Of a DNA stretch of 58,268 nt, positions 1 through 9,959 are shown piece after piece. Below the pieces are notes generated by a model, which ran no database searches, was not told the origin of the DNA, and saw only the letters and a list, made by a program, of their open reading frames with translations. Origin of the DNA: Bacillus pseudomycoides (GTDB lineage: Bacteria > Bacillota > Bacilli > Bacillales > Bacillaceae_G); contig NZ_NUQE01000022.1 of the NCBI RefSeq assembly GCF_002582035.1, positions 163,898-222,165 on the forward strand, given 5' to 3'. Made by a program: the position numbers and the translations under genes. Within the stretch, counting starts at the first letter, position 1. Each line of letters starts with the position of its first letter.

Positions 1-100
1 TCTCCGGTCGTTTCGCCCCCCTCGGACGAGGCGAAAAGCACCTCTCTGTCGGGTGTTCCAACGTCCTGTGATTCTGGGCGAGCCGCTTCCGCTTTTCTAC
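1..100. repeat. GC-rich Bacillaceae-type intergenic repeat, cut by window edge
   Basis: This stretch is visibly GC-richer than its surroundings and has no convincing reading frame. Its text (GTCGGGTGTTCCAACGTCC, then CCGCTTCCGCTTTTCT) resembles the GC-rich interspersed repeats I associate with Bacillaceae intergenic regions. It abuts a bcr1-like element at about 101. The family assignment is from memory and was not computed. Confidence 0.4.
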
Positions 101-192
101 AGAAGATAGGTGGGGATAACTGCTCGTAAAAGCCCGATTGGTTCAACTAACCTTCTGGGGAAAAACGTTCCCAGAAGGAAGTTTCACTTTAT
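101..192 (-). repeat. bcr1-like repeat, truncated (copy 1)
   Basis: Read on the minus strand the element begins ATAAAGTGAAACTTCC, continues through a hairpin and then CAATCGGGCTTTTACGAGCAG, and runs on to CCCCACCTATCTTC. The same order of blocks recurs at 5258-5406 and 21494-21647. The outer end CTTTAT (187-192) contains the stop codon of the neighbouring minus-strand gene. bcr1 is a B. cereus group repeat of about 155 bp with mobile-element features, so this copy is shortened. Confidence 0.65.
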
Positions 193-578
193 TGCATTGG
201 CGGAATGAAATGGTTCATTCGTAAAATACCAATGAGATGGTTGAAATATAATTCTTTCTCTGGAAACATTGTCGATGGTTTGACTGTGAAAGAAACGACT
301 TGTTTACCAATTTCTGAAGCAGTATTTTCAAACAAGGCAATGCGTTTGCTTTGTTTATTTTTTTCCACAGGAATTCCTTCTAAACATATGTATAATGGTT
401 GAAAATTGCCTACTGCTGTTGATTGTAGAACAACAGCAAGAGAACAAACAGGTTTATTATCTTTTAATGTGTGAAATTGTAACATATGAGATACACGGTG
501 TTGGTTTGTCTTTGCGATTTCTAGTAACTCATATAAATCGGAGTAACCTTCACCTAGTTGAATAAAACGTTGAATCAT
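189..578 (-). CDS. Conserved hypothetical protein (possibly DUF7147 family)
   Basis: This is a 129-residue protein starting MIQRFIQLGEGYSDLYELLE, which I associate with a short conserved Bacillus family sometimes mislabelled methylthioribose kinase. No catalytic motif, signal peptide or membrane segment is visible. It is soluble in composition, with a mixed alpha/beta look. A good Shine-Dalgarno (GAAGGAGGGAAAG on the minus strand) precedes the ATG at 578. Its TAA stop lies inside the terminal CTTTAT of a bcr1-like repeat. The function is unknown and the family name is from memory. Confidence 0.7.
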   Translation of the reverse strand: MIQRFIQLGEGYSDLYELLEIAKTNQHRVSHMLQFHTLKDNKPVCSLAVVLQSTAVGNFQPLYICLEGIPVEKNKQSKRIALFENTASEIGKQVVSFTVKPSTMFPEKELYFNHLIGILRMNHFIPPMQ

Positions 579-639
579 GACTTTCCCTCCTTCTTCTTTT
601 ACTGTATCATTTCATTTTTGAAATGAAAAGAAGGTAAAG

Positions 640-662
640 AAAAAACCCTGCCGAAGCAGGGC
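640..662 (-). terminator. Minus-strand rho-independent terminator
   Basis: The stem CCCTGC / GCAGGG with loop CGAA (646-661) is followed by a run of six T residues only when read on the minus strand. It therefore ends a leftward transcript coming from the 670-1000 interval, upstream of the 189-578 gene, and is not the end of that gene. Confidence 0.75.
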
Positions 663-667
663 CCTTC

Positions 668-799
668 TTACACTAGTATGACTAGCAAGAAGGCAAAGGG
701 AGAGGAGAAACCGGAGGAAGAACTTATGGGGAAACGTAAGTCTTCTCCGCGGTTGGCAACAACATCGAAGGTGATGTTGTTATCCTTATTTATGTCCAA
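668..799 (-). CDS. Candidate small hydrophobic-tailed peptide (about 43 aa)
   Basis: From a possible TTG start at 799 this minus-strand frame encodes about 43 residues. It has a polar N-terminal half (DINKDNNITFDVVANRGED) and a Ser/Phe-rich hydrophobic end (FAFLLVILV). The stop codon lies 7 nt before a minus-oriented terminator, so a leftward transcript ends just here. Against it, no clear Shine-Dalgarno precedes the TTG and the frame stays open further upstream, so the start is uncertain. It could be a small sporulation-type peptide, but no family is recognised. A plus-strand frame over the same DNA lacks a matching terminator. Confidence 0.3.
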   Translation of the reverse strand: MDINKDNNITFDVVANRGEDLRFPISSSSGFSSPFAFLLVILV

Positions 800-901
800 A
801 CTATATGAAGATATACATTGTAAAATTAAAATTTCTTTTTTGCTTTTGCTTTTTATTTTTCTTTCGTATGTTTTATGATAGGATAAAAAAGATGAATATA
901 C

Positions 902-950
902 ATAAAGTGAAACTTCCATCAGTGGAAGTCTCACTGTCCGTAAGTAGTAG
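902..950 (+). repeat. Short bcr1-like remnant (copy 2)
   Basis: ATAAAGTGAAACTTCCATC followed by AGTGGAAGTCTCACTGTCCG matches the left end of the other bcr1-like copies, but the central and right blocks are missing. It lies between the candidate small peptide and rsmD. Apart from this remnant, the terminator and the peptide, the 579-1021 gap shows nothing I can name. Confidence 0.5.
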
Positions 951-1021
951 GTAAGAGTGAACTTACATGAGAATGATTTACATGAATATCTGTTAGAAAG
1001 AGATAAAGGTAGTGACAAATT

Positions 1022-3300
<2,279 letters not shown>

Positions 3301-3407
3301 TTTGTATCCCCCTTTGTCCCAAATGTTCATTTCAGTATACGAGGATACATGGTGGAATTAGACCATAAGTATAAAAAGAGAGCGAAAAAATTTTGAGGGT
3401 GAAGAAG

Positions 3408-4199
3408 ATGAGAGAACCGAAAATTGGATTAGCGCTTGGATCAGGCGGAGCGAAAGGGTTTGCACATGTAGGTGTTATTAAAGTGTTAAGAGAGGCGGGT
3501 ATACCTATTCATATGATTGCTGGGAGCAGTATGGGGGCGCTAATAGGTACGTTTTATGCAGCAGGATGCAACGTAGATCGTTTATATCGTTTAGCAACAG
3601 TATTTAAGCGAAAATACTATTTGGACTTTACTGTACCTAAAATGGGGTTTATTGCTGGAAAACGTGTGAAAGATATGATTAGAATGTTTACATATGATAA
3701 AAAATTAGAAGAACTGGATATCCCGACAGCGGTTGTAGCAACTGATATTCTAAATGGTGAAAAGGTCGTCTTTACAGAGGGTTCTATTGCAGATGCTGTC
3801 AGGGCAAGTATTGCTGTACCCGGTATATTTGTTCCAGAGAAAATAAATGGAAGGCTACTAGTTGATGGGGGAGTGATTGATCGTATTCCAGTATCGGTAG
3901 TAAAAAAATTAGGGGCTGATATTGTGATTGCCGTTGATGTATCCCCTATTAAGGTCAATGGAGAAGTGACATCTATTTTTGATGTCATTATGCAAAGTAT
4001 TGAAATTATGCAGCATGAACTTGTAGTCAATAGACAAATTGCATCAGATCTTATGATGCATCCAGCTGTAGAACAATTTAGTTCTCGAGCCTTTACGAAT
4101 ATAGAAGATATCATTCGTGTTGGAGAAGAAGAAGCGAAGCTGCATATTCAAACAATTTACACGTTGATTGGACAGTGGAAGGAGAAAAAGGATGTTTAA
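3408..4199 (+). CDS. ylbK: Patatin-like phospholipase family protein (YlbK)
   Basis: A 263-residue patatin-like serine hydrolase of the RssA/YlbK family. The oxyanion glycine motif GSGGAKG is at 11-17, the nucleophile elbow GSSMG at 39-43 (Ser41) and the catalytic-dyad DGG at 153-155. All required residues are present, so it is probably active as a lipid acyl hydrolase; the physiological substrate is unknown. The start at 3408 is chosen because GAGGGTG lies just upstream, whereas the in-frame TTG at 3393 has no site. The 3' end overlaps the next gene by 8 nt, suggesting a two-gene operon. Confidence 0.9.
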   Translation: MREPKIGLALGSGGAKGFAHVGVIKVLREAGIPIHMIAGSSMGALIGTFYAAGCNVDRLYRLATVFKRKYYLDFTVPKMGFIAGKRVKDMIRMFTYDKKLEELDIPTAVVATDILNGEKVVFTEGSIADAVRASIAVPGIFVPEKINGRLLVDGGVIDRIPVSVVKKLGADIVIAVDVSPIKVNGEVTSIFDVIMQSIEIMQHELVVNRQIASDLMMHPAVEQFSSRAFTNIEDIIRVGEEEAKLHIQTIYTLIGQWKEKKDV

Positions 4200-5223
4200 A
4201 AAATTTCGGTATTTATATGCATTACTCATTGGAGTTATAATCGCAATGCTAATTGTGTTTGTTCCTCTGCCATACTATATTACAAAGCCAGGTACGGCAG
4301 AGGAATTAAAGCCGTACGTACAAGTTGATGGAGGAAATAAAGAGAAAGAGAAAGGTGATTTTATGCTCGTTACGGTTTCAATGGGGCGAGCGAATGTTGT
4401 TAACTTTCTTTCTGCTAAATTTAATAAGTATGAAGAAATTTTGAAAAAGGAAGAAGTTTTACAAAAAGGTGAAAGTGATGAGGAGTATCAATTACGTCAA
4501 GAGTATGCAATGAAGATATCTCAAGATGCAGCTATTTATAATGCGTATAAACGAGCAAACTACCCTGTTTCGTTTGAAAATCAAGGTGTAATTGTAGCAG
4601 GGGTTGAAGAGGGTATGCCGGCTGCTGAAAAGTTAAAACTTGGCGATCATATCCTTGCGGTTGATGGACAACCATTTCAAACGGCAGAGCAGTTTATTGA
4701 GTATATGAAAACAAAAAAACAAAATGATGAAGTAAGCATTAAGTATGTACGAGGAAAGGATGAGAAAGAAGATAAATTTATACTAAAACCAATTCCGCAA
4801 GATAAAAGCCGTGCTGGTATTGGAGTTTCTATTATTACGGATAAGAAACTTACGGTAAGCCCTGATGTGAAAATTGATGCACATAAAATCGGAGGACCTT
4901 CTGCTGGGCTTATGTTTACGTTAGAGATTTATAATCAGCTTGTGAAAGAAGATATAACAAAAGGTCACGAAATAGCTGGGACTGGAACAATAAATGAGAA
5001 AGGGGAAGTTGGTCCAATTGGAGGGATTTCTCAAAAAGTAGTTGCAGCTAATAATGCGGGTGCAGAAATATTTTTTGCTCCAAATGAGAAGGGAGCAAAA
5101 AATTCTAATTATAAAGAAGCAGTGAAAACGGCTAAAGATATAAATACAAAAATGAAGATTATACCTGTAGATACGTTAGATGATGCCATAGCATATTTGG
5201 ACAAAATGTCAGAAAAAAAGTAG
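4192..5223 (+). CDS. ylbL: YlbL/SepM-type membrane protease (PDZ plus Lon-like domain)
   Basis: The 343-residue membrane-anchored serine protease has an N-terminal transmembrane helix (about 7-29), a PDZ domain (about 125-200) and a Lon-type proteolytic domain at the C-terminus. The Ser-Lys dyad is visible as GGPSAG (Ser237) and GGISQK (Lys282). YlbL in B. subtilis has been linked to degradation of the SOS division inhibitor YneA; that role here is inferred from orthology. The start at 4192 is set by AAGGAGAAAAAGG and aligns the protein with the usual 341-343 residues. The gene overlaps the patatin-like gene and ends at a strong terminator. Confidence 0.92.
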   Translation: MFKKFRYLYALLIGVIIAMLIVFVPLPYYITKPGTAEELKPYVQVDGGNKEKEKGDFMLVTVSMGRANVVNFLSAKFNKYEEILKKEEVLQKGESDEEYQLRQEYAMKISQDAAIYNAYKRANYPVSFENQGVIVAGVEEGMPAAEKLKLGDHILAVDGQPFQTAEQFIEYMKTKKQNDEVSIKYVRGKDEKEDKFILKPIPQDKSRAGIGVSIITDKKLTVSPDVKIDAHKIGGPSAGLMFTLEIYNQLVKEDITKGHEIAGTGTINEKGEVGPIGGISQKVVAANNAGAEIFFAPNEKGAKNSNYKEAVKTAKDINTKMKIIPVDTLDDAIAYLDKMSEKK

Positions 5224-5224
5224 A

Positions 5225-5251
5225 TCCTCTCGTTTAAGAGAGGATTTTTTT
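5225..5251 (+). terminator. Terminator after the YlbL gene
   Basis: The stem TCCTCTC / GAGAGGA (5225-5231 and 5238-5244) is followed directly by seven T residues. It starts 2 nt after the stop codon. Confidence 0.9.
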
Positions 5252-5257
5252 AATCAC

Positions 5258-5406
5258 ACTACTTGCAGGCAGTAAGACCCTCACCTCAAGGTTTAGAGAA
5301 AAACAAAAAAGATAGGTGGGGGATACTGCTGGCATTTGCCCGATTGGGCGGGATTTCCATCAATGAGGGATGAAGAAAACCCCTACTGACGGAAGTTTCA
5401 CTTTAT
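5258..5406 (-). repeat. bcr1-like repeat, near full length (copy 3)
   Basis: On the minus strand it starts ATAAAGTGAAACTTCC, contains a GGGG-rich hairpin (CAGTAGGGGTTTTC against CCCTCATTGATGG), then CAATCGGGC, CCCCCACCTATC, CTTGAGGTGAGGG and CTTACTGCCTGC. At about 149 bp it is close to the roughly 155 bp of bcr1. It fills the gap between two converging genes, and its outer CTTTAT supplies the tmcAL stop codon. Confidence 0.7.
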
Positions 5407-6644
5407 AAAAATGCATGTTGCGTTTCATCATACCGAATCGGATGCTGCGTTATATCTCGTTTTATCATTTCACCGCAAAGGGGTTCTTGTAAAATAGAGA
5501 AATAAACAGCGTTTGCTTTTCGATCTATATCTAGAAGGGGATGCTGTAACGTTTTTGTATGAGAAAGCAAAGGAATATTTATTTGTTTTTTAACGCTTGA
5601 TATATACGTTTGTCCTTTTTGGGACATGCCGAGTAAACGTATATATTGTGCGTGCTGTTCTATGTGAGCTTTTTGCATTTCTTCTTTCGTTGTGTTTGTT
5701 AAAATATGGGTGCAAATACGCTGCAATCGTGTCCATGTGTAACGTTTTGTTTTTAATGCTTCCATAAATCTCATGAATGAAGTTGCTTCCCGAATAGAAG
5801 ATAAAATCCGATTCTCCAATCCTTCCTCTACTTCATATATACTTTGTAATTGAGAGGGAGACATTGTCAAGAGTTTATATTTTAGTAAGTGAAAATAATG
5901 TTCCCAGTTATGTAGTAGGTGACAGGAATGTTTATATTGTTCTAAAAGTAGCTTTGTAATATTTGGAACAAATGGAGCGATTTCTGAAAAAGTTTTCTGT
6001 TCATGAAATAATTGTTTACGTATGCTCGTTGCACTAGCAATTCGTTCATCTTGAAATGTTTCATCATGATAATGCGAAGCAAAACGCTTAATTGTACTTG
6101 CTTTCATTGAACTTTTCTGCTCAATAATTGCTTTTGTGTAGTGTAGTCCTAAAATATTATTTGGCTCTGAGACATCAATAGTAGCTACGTTTTTTTGTAA
6201 GGATGAAAATGCTTCAGAAGTGGCTTTTGCATAACTCATTCCGGTTTTTATGTATTGTTGTATAAGGTGATTGAATAAATCTTGCTCAGTCTGACGTATA
6301 GTAATTGTATTGTGGAAATGTTCGATATTACCACTTTCGCTTCCAAAGCAAATTTCAGAGACGCGAAGAGCATCTAATATTGAAATAGCACCATTTGCAA
6401 ATGTTTCAGCTTTTTGCGTTGCGAAGGCATAAGGAAGTTCAACGACAATATCTATCCCGTTTGCTAATGCCATTTGCGTTCGCGCCCATTTTGAAACTAG
6501 TGCCGGCTCCCCGCGCTGTAAAAAGGGTCCGCTCATAACAGCAATGATTATATCGGCATTTGTTAACTTTTTGGTTTGTTGCACATGATAAGCATGACCG
6601 TTGTGAAACGGATTATATTCAACAATAATGCCGCTAGCTTTTAT
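5403..6644 (-). CDS. tmcAL: tRNA(Met) cytidine acetate ligase TmcAL, apparent AUA start
   Basis: TmcAL uses acetate and ATP to form N4-acetylcytidine at the wobble position of elongator tRNA-Met (YlbM in B. subtilis). The first conventional start (GTG at 6584) would omit the ATP-binding motif EYNPFHNGH and has no Shine-Dalgarno. The frame stays open upstream, and the codons for [20 protein letters not shown] align with the B. subtilis N-terminus [17 protein letters not shown]. The codon at the initiator position is ATA (6644-6642), 8 nt after AAAGGAG. With this start the protein has 413 residues, the family norm, with HNGH at 14-17. A second nucleotidyltransferase motif, SATSIRKQL, is also present. 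Confidence 0.9.
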   Translation of the reverse strand: MKASGIIVEYNPFHNGHAYHVQQTKKLTNADIIIAVMSGPFLQRGEPALVSKWARTQMALANGIDIVVELPYAFATQKAETFANGAISILDALRVSEICFGSESGNIEHFHNTITIRQTEQDLFNHLIQQYIKTGMSYAKATSEAFSSLQKNVATIDVSEPNNILGLHYTKAIIEQKSSMKASTIKRFASHYHDETFQDERIASATSIRKQLFHEQKTFSEIAPFVPNITKLLLEQYKHSCHLLHNWEHYFHLLKYKLLTMSPSQLQSIYEVEEGLENRILSSIREATSFMRFMEALKTKRYTWTRLQRICTHILTNTTKEEMQKAHIEQHAQYIRLLGMSQKGQTYISSVKKQINIPLLSHTKTLQHPLLDIDRKANAVYFSILQEPLCGEMIKRDITQHPIRYDETQHAFL

Positions 6645-6740
6645 AATAATCTCTCCTTTCGGTGTAGCATCTTTTCCTAAAACATGATAATCTATATATT
6701 ATTTCCTATAATGACTCCATTATAGTGTAAAGAAAAAATA

Positions 6741-6769
6741 TTGACAAATATACAACGGCTAGCTATAAT
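6741..6769 (+). promoter_or_regulatory. Sigma-A promoter for the yceD-like gene and rpmF
   Basis: TTGACA (6741-6746), a 17-bp spacer and TATAAT (6764-6769) form a perfect consensus promoter. The start codon of the first gene is about 28 nt downstream. Confidence 0.9.
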
Positions 6770-6797
6770 TTTGTTTGTTGCCTTGAGGTGATATGAT

Positions 6798-7298
6798 ATG
6801 AAATGGTCCATCCATCAATTGAACAAATATCGACAAAAAGGACTCACGTTGGATGAGATGGTAGATGTAAGTGAGCTGAAAAATGTTGAGAAAGATGTTC
6901 GAGACGTTACTCCTGTTCATGTGACAGGTAGAGTTGATTTTGGCTCCAACAAATTTACTTTTCATCTACATATAACAGGAAGCATGGTATTGCCATGTTC
7001 TAGAACGTTAGTAGATGTAACATTACCATTTGACATTGAAACAACTGAGGTGTTCTTAGTTTCGAAAGAAGATTACGAAACCGAAGCAGATTTTCATTAC
7101 TTAGAAGGAGAAGTACTTGACTTACTCCCTGTAATTAAGGAAAATATACTATTGGAGATTCCAATGCAAATTTTCAGTGAGGATGTTTCTGAAGGAACAC
7201 CGATGCAAGGTCGAGACTGGCAAGTGATTTCGGAAAAAAGCGAAGAAAAGCCTGTTGATCCAAGATTAGCGGGACTTGCGAAGTTTTTTGACAAATAA
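6798..7298 (+). CDS. ylbN: YceD family (DUF177) protein
   Basis: A 166-residue DUF177/YceD protein. Members sit immediately upstream of rpmF in many bacteria and are implicated in 23S rRNA metabolism or 50S biogenesis. The family core is seen as the beta-rich stretch around [18 protein letters not shown] and the metal-site-like [11 protein letters not shown] segment. GAGGTGATATGAT precedes the ATG. It shares a consensus sigma-A promoter with rpmF, 61 nt downstream of its stop, consistent with coordinated ribosome assembly. The precise activity in Bacillus is not established from sequence. Confidence 0.9.
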
Positions 7299-7359
7299 TC
7301 AGAAGACCGGTTCAGGCCTTCATATGAAAATAACTCTCTCTTTTAAGGAGGTGGGAAGA

Positions 7360-7533
7360 ATGGCTGTACCTTTTAGAAGAACTTCTAAAACAGTAAAAAG
7401 AAAGCGTCGTACGCATTTCAAATTATCAGTACCTGGTATGGTAGAGTGCCCAAGCTGTGGTGAAGCGAAATTAGCTCACCGTGTATGTAAAGCATGCGGT
7501 ACTTACAAAGGTAAAGAAGTAATCAGCAAGTAA
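7360..7533 (+). CDS. rpmF: 50S ribosomal protein L32 (zinc-binding form)
   Basis: The 57-residue protein starts [20 protein letters not shown], the L32 signature. A four-cysteine zinc knuckle is present (Cys30, Cys33, Cys43, Cys46), so this is the zinc-containing C+ form. The ATG at 7360 follows a strong AAGGAGGTGGGAAG; an in-frame upstream start at 7276 would overlap the preceding gene and lacks a site. The gene ends at a strong terminator. Confidence 0.97.
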
Positions 7534-7539
7534 TTGCAG

Positions 7540-7582
7540 AAATAAACGCAGGAGGGAAACCTTCTGCGTTTATTTTTTTAAC
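7540..7582 (+). terminator. Terminator after rpmF
   Basis: Arms AAATAAACGCAG (7540-7551) and CTGCGTTTATTT (7564-7575) are perfectly complementary over 12 bp and are followed by TTTT. Confidence 0.88.
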
Positions 7583-7662
7583 CTTTTCTTTACATGTTAT
7601 TCTTCTATCTTTTCTAGTAACTGCATATGTTTAATAAAAAATGCATAAGGAGGACTAGAGAG

Positions 7663-8184
7663 ATGGCAACAACAAGACAAGATGCATGGACTGATGACGA
7701 AGATTTACTTCTGGCAGAAGTAGTGCTCCGGCATATTCGTGAAGGGGGAACGCAACTTTCTGCCTTCAAAGAAGTAGGAAGACATTTATCGCGTACACCT
7801 GCTGCATGTGGATTTCGCTGGAATTCTTACGTACGTAAACAATATAAAGAGCGTATTGAAGAGGCAAAGCGAATAAGGAAGGCTGAAAATTATGAAGTGC
7901 AAGAACAAAAGAAAGAGAAAATAACTTCTCTTTCACTAACGTTAGAAGATGTAATTGTCTTTTTACAAAGATATAAAGAAGAAGAAGAAAAGACGGATTT
8001 ATATAAAAAAATTGAAATGTTGCAAAAGGAAAAAGAGGGGCTTTTGCAGCAGTTGTCGTTGTATGAAGAAGAGTATCGCACTTTATTTGATTATATTGAC
8101 AGAAAAAGAAGTGCGATGGTATTAGAGCCTTCTGAAAAAGAGAGAAAACGGGAAAAAGGAATACTTGAAAAAACACCAAAATAA
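7663..8184 (+). CDS. ylbO: RsfA family transcriptional regulator (YlbO-like)
   Basis: A 173-residue protein with an N-terminal Myb-like helix-turn-helix (about 6-55; conserved tryptophans in [19 protein letters not shown] and [12 protein letters not shown]) followed by a charged, likely coiled-coil segment (about 105-150). It belongs to the RsfA/YlbO group; RsfA is a prespore regulator in B. subtilis and YlbO a paralogue at this chromosomal position. The ATG at 7663 has AAGGAGGACTAGAGAG in front; the upstream in-frame ATG at 7627 does not. A bidirectional terminator separates it from the converging GNAT gene. Targets are unknown. Confidence 0.85.
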   Translation: MATTRQDAWTDDEDLLLAEVVLRHIREGGTQLSAFKEVGRHLSRTPAACGFRWNSYVRKQYKERIEEAKRIRKAENYEVQEQKKEKITSLSLTLEDVIVFLQRYKEEEEKTDLYKKIEMLQKEKEGLLQQLSLYEEEYRTLFDYIDRKRSAMVLEPSEKERKREKGILEKTPK

Positions 8185-8213
8185 AAACAGCTGAATTACA
8201 GCTGTTTTTATTT
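8183..8213. terminator. Bidirectional terminator between converging genes
   Basis: AAAAACAGCTG (8183-8193) and CAGCTGTTTTT (8199-8209) form an 11-bp stem with T-rich tails in both directions. It ends the RsfA-type gene on the plus strand and the GNAT gene on the minus strand. Confidence 0.88.
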
Positions 8214-8684
8214 TTAAGCAGATTCATTATTTGTAACCGCATTCAAAAATGAATTTGGATGCCAGATGTAAAAATCTCCATCATCAATGGTTACTTTTTC
8301 GAAGTGTAATTTTTCCCAAAAATCAGCAGATTGTACGCGAGCAATTGTTTTGATAGGAAGGTGTAATTGTTTCGCGTAATTGACCAGCATCTTACCAAAT
8401 CCTTGTTTTTGGAACATTGGTAACACTTCAAGCTTAAAAAGTTCTACATAAGGACCAGTAAACAAATTGTTAACAGATTGTTGTTTTGTATACAAGCTCA
8501 TGCGTGCTATAAGAGAACCACCGTAATAAATTCCATAAAAAGGAGATTCACTATCGTTTTCGATAATATTTGCTTGTAAATCTTCCAACATAGATAATTC
8601 TTCAGCACCGCAACCTTTAAACTTTTTAAACTCTTCTAACGTTTTATAATTGATGAGCAAGCGCTCAACTTTGGGAAAGTGCAT
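8214..8684 (-). CDS. ylbP: GNAT family N-acetyltransferase (YlbP-like)
   Basis: The 156-residue protein has the GNAT core. LEVLPMFQKQGFGKMLVNYAK supplies the beta4 strand and the acetyl-CoA pyrophosphate-binding Q-x-x-G-x-G motif, and the C-terminal SADFWEKLHFEKV resembles the usual FYxKxGF end. Gene position and sequence fit YlbP of B. subtilis. The acceptor substrate is unknown. It converges on the RsfA-type gene through a shared terminator, and its 5' side faces a 315-bp gap mostly filled by a bcr1-like repeat. Confidence 0.85.
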   Translation of the reverse strand: MHFPKVERLLINYKTLEEFKKFKGCGAEELSMLEDLQANIIENDSESPFYGIYYGGSLIARMSLYTKQQSVNNLFTGPYVELFKLEVLPMFQKQGFGKMLVNYAKQLHLPIKTIARVQSADFWEKLHFEKVTIDDGDFYIWHPNSFLNAVTNNESA

Positions 8685-8831
8685 GTAATCACATCCTTTT
8701 CTTGGTGTAAAAATAAAGAAAAGTATAAATATTTATAATAGTATTATAACGCATTTTTCTGTTTTTATGAAGAAAAGAGATCATTCTTTCAGTATTTTTT
8801 TGAAAAATCTGCTAAACTTATTCTATAAACT

Positions 8832-8982
8832 ATAAGGTGAAACTTTCATGAGCGGGGGTTATTTCCTTGACGGAAAGTTTTTGACAATTAGGCTTTTGCA
8901 GGTTGTTATCCCTAGTATGTTGCTTCTGCTTCTTCTAAATCTTAAGATGCAGAGGATACTGCCTGTGAATAGCGGGATAAAA
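8832..8982 (+). repeat. bcr1-like repeat (copy 4), abutting panE
   Basis: It starts ATAAGGTGAAACTTTCATG and ends AATAGCGGGATAAAAATG. Internal blocks match other copies (CAATTAGGCTTTTGCAGG, GTTATCCCTAG, ATACTGCCTGTGAA). At about 151 bp it is near full length but internally diverged. A short reading frame through it looks incidental. It ends 17 nt before the panE start, so the panE 5' leader is largely repeat-derived. The remaining 8685-8831 sequence is AT-rich with no recognisable gene. Confidence 0.65.
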
Positions 8983-8999
8983 ATGGGGGCCTTTGTAGA

Positions 9000-9881
9000 A
9001 TGGAGATTGGAATTGTTGGACCGGGAGCAATCGGGCTCCTTTTTGCATTTTATTTAGAAAAAAATCAGCAGGCTGTTACACTATATACAAGAACAGTAGA
9101 ACAAGCTGAGCGTTTGAACGAGTGCGGGATTACATGTGTGCATAACGGTGCAAAAGAAACTGTATATCCGTTTGTAAGTCCTATAGAGGATATAAAAAAC
9201 AAAACACATGATTATACATTTGTCGCTGTAAAGCAATACCATTTGGAGGGGATATGGCCGTATTTGCAAACAGAAAACCGGCTTATTTTCTTGCAAAATG
9301 GAATGGGGCATCTCCGTGAATTGCAGCAGATTCAAAGTGCCAGTGTTGCGGTAGGAATTGTAGAGCACGGGGCGAAAAAAGAAAATATTAGTACCGTTCA
9401 TCATACTGGAATAGGCAGTACGAAATTTGGGCTCATACATGGAGAAGAGGAACAATTTAAATCTTTATTTCCTGTATTCTCTTCCAGTTTATTTCCAATA
9501 GAGATTGAAAAAGATTGGGAGCAAACAATGTTGCATAAACTTGTTGTTAATGCATGCATCAATCCCTTAACTGCATTGTTTGGTGTGCAAAATGGTGAGT
9601 TATTGACAAATCCATCGTTTTACAAAGTGATGAAGCAAGTGTTTTCGGAAGTGATGGAAATTGTGAGTGATTCAAAATGTAATGAGTATTGGGAACATGT
9701 ATGTACAGTATGTGAAAATACGGCTCATAATACTTCATCTATGTTAACGGATGTACAGAATAATAGAAAAACAGAAATTGATGCAATTGTTGGTTATTTA
9801 ATTCGAGAGGCAAAGCAGCAACAAAAATCAGTTCCGACACTCTCTTTTTTGTATCATTCTATAAAGGGATTAGAAAGATAA
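9000..9881 (+). CDS. panE: 2-dehydropantoate 2-reductase
   Basis: PanE reduces ketopantoate to pantoate with NADPH in pantothenate and CoA synthesis. The 293-residue protein has the Rossmann dinucleotide motif GIVGPGAIG at 4-12 and family blocks VAVKQYHLEGI and LHKLVVNACINPLTAL, which contain the catalytic lysine region. Length is normal. In B. subtilis this position holds ylbQ (panE). The ribosome-binding signal is unusual: the only purine-rich stretch is GGGGG, about 10 nt before the ATG, at the edge of a bcr1-like repeat. Confidence 0.92.
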   Translation: MEIGIVGPGAIGLLFAFYLEKNQQAVTLYTRTVEQAERLNECGITCVHNGAKETVYPFVSPIEDIKNKTHDYTFVAVKQYHLEGIWPYLQTENRLIFLQNGMGHLRELQQIQSASVAVGIVEHGAKKENISTVHHTGIGSTKFGLIHGEEEQFKSLFPVFSSSLFPIEIEKDWEQTMLHKLVVNACINPLTALFGVQNGELLTNPSFYKVMKQVFSEVMEIVSDSKCNEYWEHVCTVCENTAHNTSSMLTDVQNNRKTEIDAIVGYLIREAKQQQKSVPTLSFLYHSIKGLER

Positions 9882-9959
9882 GAGATATTCTTTGCTTTTA
9901 TAACGAACATTGACTACAATTTGGTTGGTGAGAGATCAGGATATGAAAGGAAGAAGTAT

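Noticed and set aside
678-878. Plus-strand frame of 66 residues before rsmD
   Set aside because: No terminator or promoter on that strand fits it, and the only nearby terminator is oriented the other way.
8848-9057. Short plus-strand frame through the repeat before panE
   Set aside because: It lies in a bcr1-like repeat, overlaps panE in another frame and has no family features.
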